In this document: positions 45,004-54,598 of the stretch, one piece after another
Layout: every line of letters begins with the position of its first letter
How positions within the stretch are numbered: the first letter of the stretch is position 1
Assembly: GCA_933207985.1 (NCBI GenBank)
Contig: OW240915.1
Location: 119,761,756-119,825,755 of the forward strand
DNA: 64,000 nt
Source: Pelobates cultripes
Lineage: Eukaryota > Chordata > Amphibia > Anura > Pelobatidae
Direction: 5' to 3'
The notes under the pieces: model-generated
Seen by the model: only the letters and a program-made list of their open reading frames with translations
Told to the model about the DNA's origin: nothing
Databases searched by the model: none
Program-made: the position numbers and the translations under genes

Positions 45004-45350
45004 TTAAGTTTACTACGGCTACTTAACCCAATTATCTCCACAATAGAGGGGAGGGATTTTACTGTTTCTGTGGGAGTGATTCACATTGTGAATCAAGGTC
45101 CATGTGGGAGTATCCCTTGCTGGAGGACCTGCATAAAAGGCTGAACTCTGGGCTCATGTTTGGGGGATATGGAGCTATAATTCACAGGTATAAAACATAA
45201 TTTAATATGAATAAAATATTAAAGAATGGGAGGAAATAAGAATTTCCTTTTTTTTTTTGTTCTGCATGACATTTTAACTGTGAATGTAATCATACTGTTT
45301 GCTTTTACTGCAATAAAATACATATATGTATTCAGTGATGTCTCACATGT

Positions 45351-45801
45351 GTAACAGTACCTTGTATGTACAGGTTTTATGGTATTTTGGACCCATAATG
45401 GCATACAATTTGCAATAGTAGACAACCTGAGGTATTACAAATGGGGTATGTCCAGTCTTTTTTAGTACCCATTTGGTCACAAACACTGGCCAAAGTTAGC
45501 GTTAGTATTTGTTTGTGTGTGTGTGAAAAATGCAAAAAACGCCAATTTTGGCCAGTGTTTGTGACTAAGTCGCTACTAAGAAAGACTGGACATACCCCAT
45601 ATGAAATACCTTGGGTTGTCTACTATTGCAAATGGTATGCCATCATGGGGGTAATTCTCAGTGGGCTACCATACGTTCTCAAAGGTAACGTAACCAATCT
45701 GGCGAATTTCAATGTGAAAAAACTGAAACGCAAGCCTTATATTTGACTCTGTCACTTTTGAAAACACCATAAAACCTGTACATGAGGGGTACTGTTATAC
45801 T
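45351..45801. repeat. Large palindrome (left of a pair)
   Basis: GTATGTCCAGTCTTTTTTAG (about 45446) on the left is mirrored by AGAAAGACTGGACATACCCC (about 45579) on the right; GTAGACAACC / GGTTGTCTAC and GGCATACAATTTGCAATAG / CTATTGCAAATGGTATGCC extend the arms to the ends. The centre is near 45525. Probably a foldback transposon. Confidence 0.85.
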
Positions 45802-46021
45802 CGGGAGACTTTGCTGTACACAAAATATTAGTGTTTCAAAACAGTAAAACGTATCACAACAATTATATCGTCAGTGTAAGTGCCATTTGTGTGTAAAAAA
45901 TTTCACTTTCACTGATGATATCGTTGTAATACAGTTTACTGTTTTGAAACACTAATATCTGTGTTCAACTAACTAAAACAGTACCCCTCCATGTACAGGT
46001 TTTATAGTGTCTTCCAAAGTT
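45748..46021. repeat. Large palindrome (right of a pair), sharing an arm module
   Basis: ATTAGTGTTTCAAAACAGTA (45828) is mirrored by TACTGTTTTGAAACACTAAT (about 45938). The outer module CCTGTACATGAGGGGTACTG (45775) belongs to both this and the preceding palindrome. The retroelement at 46027 inserted in the outer right module. Confidence 0.85.
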
Positions 46022-46026
46022 ACAGG

Positions 46027-46473
46027 TGTGGTGACATTCTGTCATCAAACTAATATGGTGAGCAGGGAGATGTGACCAAGCTCATGTATGCCTTTCTTAC
46101 AGTGGGATAAGCTTTACCTTTTGATATGGTAATTGGGTAATTCAATACCTTTACAAGTCAGGAAAGAGGTAACCACTTCCCCCTATCTCCATTCCTCCCT
46201 GTTCCTTCTTGGCTGTGCTACTGAGCAGTCCCTTAAGCAGACATGGCCTAATTTCTATCATGGTGAACTGTGAGTGGGATTTTATAAGATGTAGTTGTTA
46301 TTGTTAGTTAGGTTGTTGTTGCTGTTGTTGGTGGTATAGTTAGTTAGATTGTGTGTCATTATTTGTATGTTGTTGTTGTTTTGTCTCTGAATAAATATTT
46401 GTTAAAGTAGACGGACCAGAGTTTATATGTGTATGCGTACATAATAATTTATAGAGTTTGGTAATTTACCACA
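46027..46473 (+). repeat. 5' LTR of Gag-only element
   Basis: 447 bp. TTTTATAAGA near 46273 is a TATA-like box, and GAATAAATA near 46389 is a polyadenylation signal. The TTG-rich tract between them is shared by both LTRs. Confidence 0.93.
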
Positions 46474-46475
46474 TT

Positions 46476-46488
46476 TGGCGACCACGAA
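46476..46488 (+). promoter_or_regulatory. Primer-binding site, tRNA-Arg type
   Basis: TGGCGACCACGAA starts two bases after the LTR. Its complement TTCGTGGTCGCCA is the 3' end of vertebrate tRNA-Arg of the TCG/CCG type (from memory of that tRNA). Confidence 0.75.
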
Positions 46489-46629
46489 TTTTAGACTTCT
46501 ACAACAAATGTTTGTGAGGCGCAATAACTACCATATTGATACATAATCTAAGAGTAAGAGACTTTATAGCATAGGATTCATTTTGTTGAAACAAATATAC
46601 ATATGTGTTTTGTTGACTGTTTTGAATTT

Positions 46630-47305
46630 GTGTATTGTGACTGACAGAACATATTTTGTTGCAAATTGTAGCATTTATAGGTTTAACTTTGTTTCTGTAC
46701 AGTTTTAAAGTATTGGTGATAAAGGGGAAAAATTTTATAGTTTCACTGTATTGGAAACTTTGATGTTTTGGCCATTTTTAATTGCCCATGTGCTGTATTG
46801 TCTCTCTCTTGTTGCAACTAACTAGAATGAAACTTAATCTATTTTAATTGTTTTCTTAGATGTTAAATTGTGTGGCTTCACTGCATTCTAAGTTTAAATA
46901 GCAAACTTTTTTGTTGTTATCTTTTGTCTGTTTGAATCATTGAATTCAGGATAGGAGCATAATGTTTGTGCATTATGACTGACAGAACGTTTTTTGTTGC
47001 AAATTGTAGCATTTATAGTTTAATTTTGTTTATGTACAGTTTTAAAGTATTGGTGATTAAAGGGGAAGTTTGAATAGTTGCACTGCATTGGAACTATTGA
47101 AGTTTCGGCCATTTTTAATAGCCCATGTGCTGTATTGTCTCTCTCCTGTTACAACTAACTAGAACTAAACTGAATATATTGTAATTGTTTTTAGATGTGA
47201 CATTTTGTACATTTTGTGGCTTCCCTGCATTCTAAGTTTAAATAGCAAACTGTTTTTTTTTGGTTATCTTTTGTCTGTTTGAACCATTGAATTCTGGGTA
47301 GGAGC
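46630..47305. repeat. 338-bp tandem duplication in the leader
   Basis: CTGACAGAAC recurs at 46641 and 46979; the following ATTGTAGCATTTATAG, CCCATGTGCTGTATTGTCTC and CATTCTAAGTTTAAATAGCA blocks recur at the same offset with about 10 percent differences. Confidence 0.88.
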
Positions 47306-47613
47306 ATTGTGTTTACATGATAAAGGTATTGGGGCTAATACAGTGTGGTGGCTATTGTTTAGCCAGTCTAAAATTGGAATTTTTACCCTGGAGTGTGTTT
47401 AATAGAAAATGAACAGTTTGTATTTGAGGTAAAGGTGCCTATGTTAGATTGTTATATGGTTGGGAATTATCATTGTGCTGAAGTTACAGTCAGGTATTTT
47501 TCAGTTCCCATACCTTCCTTTAAATCATTCTGTTTATTTGTAAACCCCCCATACTGCACTTAAACAAAGGCAGAAGGGTGGTTTTGTGTTTTGCTGCCTG
47601 TGGGCATTTGTTG

Positions 47614-47800
47614 TATTGAGACTGTGAAGTTTTTTTTCTTAAAAGACAAGAGTTTGTTTGAACCATTTGAGAAACTTAATTACATTAACCTATTCAAACA
47701 AACTCTTGTCTTTTAAGAAAAAAAACTTCACAGTCTAGGTTTTGGAGTTCAGTGAACCATTTGAGAAACTTAATTACATTAACCTATTCAATCTCTTTGG
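47614..47800. repeat. Perfect 43-44-bp hairpin flanked by direct repeats
   Basis: GAAGTTTTTTTTCTTAAAAG... (from about 47616) is exactly mirrored by ...CTTTTAAGAAAAAAAACTTC (to about 47738), separated by a loop of about 35 bp. The loop ACCATTTGAGAAACTTAATT... recurs directly after the hairpin (about 47756-47790). Confidence 0.9.
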
Positions 47801-47910
47801 AGCCAGTTTCAGTTTTTTAAAAATTAATCCCATTGTTAAAAGCTTGTTGTTTTTTTACTTAGTCTGCTGGTCTATTTCGATTAAAGACTCAGGGAGAGCT
47901 CGGTTTTAAA

Positions 47911-49602
47911 ATGTCATATCTAGGTACTAAGTATTTTGTATGATGGACCATATGAGCTTCCAGAACCAGCAGGCCCCAATTGTGGAAAATATGAAGGTTT
48001 CATGGCTGTTTTGACACAAATTGTTACTAATAAAAAGTGCCATATTAAGAAAAGGAAAAGCTTGGTGGTACAAGCAGTTGTTGCTGCAATAGGGGGTTTG
48101 GCAAGCATGGTATTTAAATTGCAGAAAGCTAATTTAGTAACCACTAATAAAATGGAAGAAGCTCTTGATGAAAGAGATTGTTTTAAAATAGCTGCCCTAA
48201 GAACAAACAAAATGATCGAGGGGTTGGCGAAGGAATTAAAGGAAATAGAACAACAGAGAGATGCATATAGTGCTAAGATCACTGAACTCCAAAACCTAGT
48301 TATGGAATATAAAATGAAAACTAAAGAAAACATAAATAAATGGGATAAGGAGATTCCTAAAGTATGCCCAGGCCAGTCTCATTTTATATCTAAAAGTACA
48401 GAACCAGCGCTCGCAACCAAACACAAGGGAAATGCGCCAGTTGTTAACTGTATCCCACAAGCCCCTTTAATAATAACTGAACACTTTAATGCAAGAGAAA
48501 TGCCTACTAGTTTCTCTAGACAGACAAGCACTATGTCAATCACAGACAAAGAAAATTTCCAGAAATGGTGGGGAAGTATGCCAAATAGCAACTTTAATAC
48601 TTTTACACACTGGTTTATGAGGGGAGCAAATAGAGCTTAAAAAGGAGATCTTAACTTAAAGGAATGGACAGAACTGTTAGAATATGCTATGGGTCCTTGG
48701 CTAGTAGACTATTGGGATTCAATAACAGTGTGTCTGATCAGGCAGGAAGAATTGCTGCAACTAATTTCTATCTACTCAGCATAGAGAAAGAAATAGCGAA
48801 TATTACGATGAGGCCAGCAGATGGTCCTAGAGAGGTAGCTCAAAGGATATTTTTCTGGTATACACTATGCCAGCCTCAACAGCCCCTGGTGTTGGGCTCA
48901 CCAGAACACATTGCTAAAGTAATGGAAGCCCTTCCCTGGGAGTGTTAAGAATTTGTCAGGCTTTTTGATCCAACACCAGCAGACTTAGAAATGGTACTAA
49001 CTAGAGCTGACAATTGGTGGATTAAGCATCCTTTCTCAGAACAGGCCTTCTTTGTTTCAGCCATAAGAACATTCAAGGTTGACTCTGGTAGAGATTTAGA
49101 TGGTAAATGGAGAAGCCAGAGGTGGGATGTACCCCAGAACAAGAGGGATAATGAGAACTGGAGACCAAAACAGGACTTTGACAAAAGATGGAGAGATCCA
49201 CAGAGGGACCATAGGAATAGGGACAGTTCTAAAGGAAGTAATGTAATGGGAGATAATTGGAAAAATAGATGGGAGGAGCCTAAGGCAATCAATAATAATT
49301 GGAATAATAATAATACCTGCGAGAGGCTAAAAAGGAGAGATAACTGGGAAAATCACAGTTGGCAAGAAAAACAGAGAAACAACAGGAACAATTATTGGGA
49401 GAATAATTGGAAAAGGAACCATAGATGGGATGAGCATCAGACCAATAGACGGAATTGGGATAATTGGAGGAATAAAGAAGGGAATAGAGACTACTGGTAC
49501 CTAAAGAGACAGACTGAGAGATTGGAGGCAGACGTAAAAGCGCTTAGGGAACAGATGAGGGAGGGAAATACTGATCAATTGGGGGTCCCCAGCAATGAAT
49601 AA
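47911..49602 (+). pseudogene. Gag-like gene of the Gag-only element
   Basis: Likely starts at ATG 47911 (MSYLGTKYF), with a frame change near 47940 into YDGPYELPEPAGPNCGKYEG. The first open stretch (to 48640) has a possible helical region (AAIGGLASMVFKLQKANLV) and a coiled coil (about 48200-48340: MIEGLAKELKEIEQQRD). It ends with a TAA, then LKEWTELLEYAMGPWLVDYW and, in another frame, REVAQRIFFWYTLCQPQQP, resembling a capsid. After a stop at 48946 the last 203-codon frame (48991-49602) includes a basic Arg/Asn/Trp-rich tail with repeated NW and RDNW motifs and a final short coiled coil. No CCHC zinc knuckle. Total about 560 residues. I infer Gag from position, size and the RNA-binding-like tail; I do not recognise the family. 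Confidence 0.6.
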
Positions 49603-51341
49603 CTCCCATAAATGTTGTTGTTCTCTACATCTGTATGTATGTTTGTTTTTCTTTTGTTTCTATATTTTATCTGTCTCCCCATTCCAGTTTAAAGATATAT
49701 ATATTTTAGTCATATTAAGGATAAGCCTCTAAATCCATTAATTACAGTCAGGTGGGCCAAATTCCAAATAATTTTTGTTTTTATTAGTTTAGCACGCCTG
49801 CACTGCCAGCTATGTTTTATTTATTTTTTGATGCTGGATTAATAATTATAAATTCATAGATTAAGTGAATTGTTGCCAACGTGAGGCTTATATTTGATCA
49901 CACTGGAGAGATGTGATAGTGTAACTTTCTGTTGGTTTACAACAGTAAAAACATTAGAAGCATTTTTTTTTTTTTTTGGTTCCCAACAAATATAACCTCA
50001 AGTTGATTTTTGATTTTGATTTTTGAATAGCAACAGACAGTTTTCTATAGATTGCACGCTGCCAAACTGTGTAATGGTAGCATTCAATCTACTTTTTTTT
50101 TCTTCTCTCTCCATCTTTGATGCTTTGTTTTTTTTGTTTTGTTTTTTGTCATTAAGAATATAGGGAAATTAGATTGCTTTGAGTGAAGATGGCATAAATA
50201 ATAAAGTGACAATGTATGCTATTTGTTCTATTTGGCTATCCGCAGGGGGTTAAATAGTTATGGGTATGAGAATTTGCACCTACGTTCAATTGCGAATACA
50301 TTTTTCACCCTTACATCTTTCCCACTCACGTTCATGTATAATAAATTTCGGTTTAAACTATGTACATTTTGTGATTATTGCATGTATTCATCAGTAAATT
50401 ATAAAATAACTAATATGGTTTTGTGTTCAACTCTCCATCAGGTGTGGAGTAAATGTCTAAATTAATCAAAATTTCAGGAGACATTTGTGGGTCTTTTACA
50501 TACCTCTAAAATGTAAACATAGCCTTAAGATACCACAACCAAATAGATTTTATTAGACAAAACTAAATAAGCCTTTGACACAAGACAATATGCTGATTAC
50601 TGTTGTACATATTTCATTGTCTGTGCTTGATTCAAAGAACATTTTAATTGGAAGGCCCAGAGAGGCGAAGGTAACTGACATGTCCTGTCACAGTTTACTA
50701 TACAGATGAAGAAGTGCTGGGATTACCAAGACAAACTATTTTATTCTGAAAATGATTCTGGGATTACACGTCAAACTATTATCCTGAAAATGGATACTAT
50801 ACAGATGAAGAAGTGCTGAGATTACCAAGTCTATTAACACAGCCCAGAATGAGGGTAAAGTAACAACAAGAAGCAGGAATTTGTGTCATTTCAAGGTGGT
50901 CACAGAATGAGTTTCCCCTACACTCATGAACTTGCATGTGTCATTAAACCTACAAACCTCAAGCTTTGTAATGGATTGTCAAAGACAATATTCAAGGAGA
51001 GTTCATTCTAAAATCACAGCTATCAAGCACACAGATCAGTCACAGTCTTCAGATTCCAGTCCCAGGCGAAATTAAACATCATATTGTGTCATAAACTAGT
51101 GATAATTACTGTATGGGGTTGATTGCGTCTAGATATTACTACTTCACATGAACACATTACCATATACTATTAATGAACAACTACCAGGGTTCTTACCAAC
51201 CCACTAGGGCAGTGGTTAATTTAAAAATGAAACAACTGAAAACAATTGAAATTGGGGGAATGTGGGGTGATGCAACCCCTGTTTGACTATATTCTCTCAC
51301 TTTTAAATGTGCTCAACATAAGAGAAAAAAAAGTGAGGGAA
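49603..51341. other. Non-coding 3' part of Gag-only element
   Basis: No pol or env motif on either strand. It contains T-rich tracts and a direct repeat ACTATACAGATGAAGAAGTG (about 50699 and 50787). A purine-rich AGAGAAAAAAAAGTGAGGGA (about 51321-51340) before the LTR is the likely polypurine tract. Confidence 0.75.
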
Positions 51342-51786
51342 TGTGGTGACATTCTGTCAAACTAATATGGTGACCAGGGATCATGTGACCAAGCTCATGT
51401 ATGCCTTTCTTACAGTGGGATAAGCTTTACCTTTTGATTTGGTAATTGGGTAATTCAATACCTTTACAAGTCAGGAAAGAGGTAACCACTTCCCCCTATC
51501 TCCATTCCTGCCTGTTCCTTCTTGGCTGTGCTACTAAGCAGTCCCTTAAGCAGACATGGACTAATTTCTATCATGGTGAACTGTGAGTGGGATTTTATAA
51601 GATGTAGTTGTTATTGTTAGTTAGGTTTTTGTTGCTGTTGTTGGTGGTATAGTTAGTTAGATTGTGTGTCATTATTTGTATGTTGTTGTTGTTTTGTCTC
51701 TGAATAAATATTTGTTAAAGTAGACGGACCAGAGTTTATATGTGTATGCGTACATAATAATTTATAAAGTTTGGTAATTTACCACA
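51342..51786 (+). repeat. 3' LTR of Gag-only element
   Basis: 445 bp, about 98 percent identical to 46027-46473 by eye; followed by ACAGG. Confidence 0.93.
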
Positions 51787-51935
51787 ACAGGGTTAAATAT
51801 AGTGCTAGCAAATTAAATTCCCTGGACTTTTGGCCTGGGTTGTCAGGCAGGTTCCACAAATTGGAATTAATAAAATTACCTAATTATGTAAAACTATTAC
51901 ATAAATATGTACATAGAATTATTATATATATATAT
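51787..51935. other. Short unassigned flank between two elements
   Basis: The right-hand remainder of the foldback region entered by the Gag-only element, ending in a short TATATA tract where DIRS #2 begins. Confidence 0.5.
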
Positions 51936-51959
51936 GAAAATTTATCCATACTTACCGTA

Positions 51960-52085
51960 ATTTTCCTTTCCTGGTCATAGGCCATGGCAGCACAACAATG
52001 GGTTAGCTCCTCCCTATCCCTAATTAGACAGGAACAGAATTAAAATCAGGGGTATAAATACCCCCTCCCACCAATGGTCCCTGAG
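51960..52085 (-). repeat. DIRS #2 inverted terminal repeat (3' end)
   Basis: TTTCCTGGTCATAGGCCATG, GTTAGCTCCTCCCTATCCC and a TATAAATA core; the complement of 57540-57663. About 25 extra bp (GAAAATTTATCC onward) lie outside it. Confidence 0.9.
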
Positions 52086-52117
52086 TCTTGTTAACAGCAA
52101 TATCCCAGGGCGGGATC

Positions 52118-52225
52118 TAAGTGCTGCCATGGCCTATGACCAGGAAAGGAAAATAACGGTAAGTATGGATACATTTTAATCTTTCCTGGCCATATCCATG
52201 GCAGCACAACAATGGGTAATACCCA
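52118..52225. repeat. DIRS #2 internal complementary region
   Basis: The first half (GCCATGGCCTATGACCAGGA, then a GGTAAGTATGG block) is the complement of the 3' terminus. The second half (CTTTCCTGGCCATATCCATG, GCAGCACAACAATGGGT) is the complement of the 5' terminus. Confidence 0.9.
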
Positions 52226-52320
52226 AGCAATATACAAGGGAGGGAATAAAGAAAAAAACACAGACTCAAGAATATTTTAAATGCTGGTGTATTAGAAATC
52301 ACACGTGCAATAGAAATCAA

Positions 52321-53333
52321 TCAAGAAGAGTTGACTGCGGATAAGACTGATTTGCCAAAAGAGTCTGATTGGCTGGCTTTAACGTCAATCTGGTAATGCT
52401 TTATAAACGTGTTTGGAGAAGACCAAGTGGCTGCTTTGCAAATCAGCTCAGGTGACAAATCAGCAGCTGCTGCCCAAGATGAGGAAAGGGACCTAGTGGA
52501 GTGAGCCTTGAGCCCATCAGGAACTTTCATCTTTGAAGCTTGGTAAGCCTGAACGATGGCGGCAACAATCCATCTACTGATGGCCATCTTAGAACCCTGA
52601 AGCTCTCTTCTGGGGCCATTGGGATGACGAATAGCCTTTGAGAGATCCGCCAGGCTGAAGATCTTTGTAGATAGACAGACAGACATCGAACAAGATCTAA
52701 CGGAGAAGGCAGAGGTTCAGCATCCTCAGTAGAAGACTCTGAATGAAGAGCTGGGAGTACTATTTCTTCGTTGATGTGAAAAGCTGACACCACTTTAGGA
52801 CGAAATTCGGGAACAGTCCGTAAAATAACTCTGTCCTTATGAAAAACTGTAAAGGGCTCTTTAGTTGATAAGGCATGGAGTTCAGACACTCGTCTACCTG
52901 AGGCTAATAGAACCGTCTTAATGGTGAGTAACTGAGGAGAGATGGATTCAAGAGACTCAAAAGGAGAATTGCTCAGAGCTTTTAACACCAAGGGAAGATC
53001 CCATGGTGGAGCGAAGGGCTTGATAGGAGGCTTGATTTTCAAAACTGCTGCCATAAATCTGATCACGTCCATGTTCAAGGCCCATCTTTGATCCGTAAGG
53101 GCCGAAAGAGCTGAAATATGTACCTTCAGGGTATTGTAGCTTAAACCCTTATCAAAACCGGATTGTAGAAATTCAAGGATCTCCTTGGTGGAGATAGACT
53201 GAATATTCCTGTGGTTGGATGCAGCCCAGGAGGAAAAAACGTCCCAGATTCTGTAGTAAGTGGAAGATGTAGAGCGTTTCCTTGCTTGCAGTAGAGTTTC
53301 AATGACAGAATGAGAAAATCCCTTGCAGTTCAC
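52321..53333 (-). pseudogene. DIRS #2 tyrosine recombinase
   Basis: Site-specific recombinase that would integrate the circular DNA form. It reads from about 53333 (NCKGFSHSVIETLLQARK), overlapping the end of pol. An N-terminal core-binding region (STSSTYYRIWDVFSSWA, ISTKEILEFLQSGFDKGLSY) is followed by VLLASGRRVSELHALS with the first catalytic Arg (about 52895). A one-base deletion near 52620 changes frame. The last part has the H-x-x-R box in KAHSTRSLSSSWA (about 52500) and the nucleophilic tyrosine in FIKHYQIDV (about 52390). All visible catalytic residues are kept, so a single indel seems to be its main defect. Confidence 0.9.
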
Positions 53334-54598
53334 CTTTCCCTTTCAATCTCCATGCCATCAGCTTGAGGGAGGCAGGGTCTGGGTGGAGGACAGGACCCTG
53401 ATGTAGAAGGGAAGGAATATTTGGAAGCTGCCAGGGGTCTGCACTGCAGAGGCTCAACAACAGAGGAAACCATGGCCTGCGAGGCCAAAAGGGGGCTATG
53501 AGGATGATGGATACCTTCTCCTGCCTCAATCGTCTCAGAAGAGGAAAGATGAGGGGTGTAGGAGGAAATGCGTAACCTAGGTGAAATTCCCAATCGATTG
53601 AAAGAGCATCCCTTCCTGATGCTTGGGTATCGATGTTTTTTGAAAAGAAGTGCTGCACCTTCCTGTTCTTGTGTGTTGCCATAAGGTCGACTTGTGGCAC
53701 GCCCCATACTTGAGAGATGTCTTCGAACACCTTGTTTGATAGACTCCATTCCCCTGGATCTAATTCCACTCTGCTCAGGTAATCCGCTATGGAATTCTGG
53801 ACTCCCGGAAGATGAATAGCCGATAGGCCCGCTAGATGCTTCTGGGAGAAGGACATTAGGGGCTTCATAATGGACATCATTTTCCGACTCCTTGTTCCCC
53901 CTTGATGGTTTATGTAGGCAACTACAGTGGAATTGTCTGATCTGATCTTGATCCACTTGAAGCGTATGAGGGGAAGGAGAATTTCTAGAGCTTTTAGAAC
54001 TGCCAAAAGCTCTAATTGGTTGGAGGGAGTCTCTGTTACTGGAAAGGACCATTTCCCCTGGATAAACTGATCTTGTAGGTGAGCACCCCATCCCCACTGG
54101 CTTGCGTCCGTGGTAATAACTGTCCATGTGATGTTCCCCAATGGAAACCCTCAGAGATTGATGGACCTGAGGGGGAATCTTGATAGGCTGAAGTGGACTT
54201 CTCAATCTGAATTGAAGGATGAAATTCTTCTGGAAAATCCTCATCCTCCATTGGGCCCATCTGGTCAGTCCGATGGTGGAGGACATTGATCCTAACAGGC
54301 TCATGCATCTTTCTGCTGAGGTCACATTGGATGCCAACATGTCTTTGACTTTGTTCATCAACTTCGTACCTCTTTCTGAAGACAGTTGCACTGTGCCTGC
54401 TAGAGTGTTGAATATGGCCCCCAAATATTTCATCTCCTGAGCCGGCTGTAATTGGTTCTTGTTCTCGTTTATCTTCCAACCATGACGGCATAGAAAATGT
54501 AGACAAACCTGCCCATGGGTCTGAAGGGTATCTGTGTCTTCTGCCAAGATGAGGATGTCGTCTAAGTAATGGTAAATGGCTATTCCCTTTTTCCTGAG
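53299..54598 (-). pseudogene. DIRS #2 RT C-terminus, RNase H and methyltransferase-like domain
   Basis: Continues RT after a nonsense codon: YHYLDDILILAEDTD has the catalytic YLDD (about 54550-54565), then MKYLGAIFNTLAGTVQLS and MSLLGSMSSTIGL. A one-base deletion near 54145 shifts to the frame of the RNase H part: TTDASQWGWGAHLQD (D), LELLAVLKALE (E), IRSDNSTVVAYIN (D). The following block PQVDLMATHKNRKVQHFF, DALSIDWEF, YAFPP and LIAPFWPRRPWFPLLL (about 53450-53700) matches the region assigned in DIRS elements to a Dam-like N6-adenine methyltransferase (family knowledge). Confidence 0.88.

Larger units (their letters stand above)
43563..45190 (+). repeat. Old Gmr1-type LTR broken by three nested MITEs
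   Basis: LTR-like pieces (GGCTGGGTGGTCGTCGTTCG at about 43707; CAGATCCAGGCTATCTGGGG near 44514; AACCCAATTATCTCC near 45026; GCATAAAAGGCTGA near 45131) align with the LTR at 19101-20145. The gaps between them are exactly the TTAA-flanked insertions 43990-44061, 44066-44449 and 44641-45003. Confidence 0.82.
46027..51786 (+). mobile_element. Gag-only LTR retroelement
   Basis: 5760-bp element with 447- and 445-bp LTRs (TGTGGTGACA...TTACCACA) and target duplication ACAGG (46022-46026, 51787-51791). The LTRs differ by about eight substitutions and two small indels by eye, roughly 2 percent. The primer site TGGCGACCACGAA (46476-46488) complements the 3' end of a TCG/CCG-type tRNA-Arg. There is a 1.4-kb leader, a broken Gag-like gene and 1.7 kb of non-coding DNA before the 3' LTR. 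No protease, RT, RNase H, integrase or Env is detectable, so mobility would need enzymes in trans. Confidence 0.87.

Noticed and set aside
45441..45746. 101-codon ORF across the left palindrome
   Set aside because: Lies across both arms of a foldback repeat; no family resemblance and hairpin symmetry explains the sequence.
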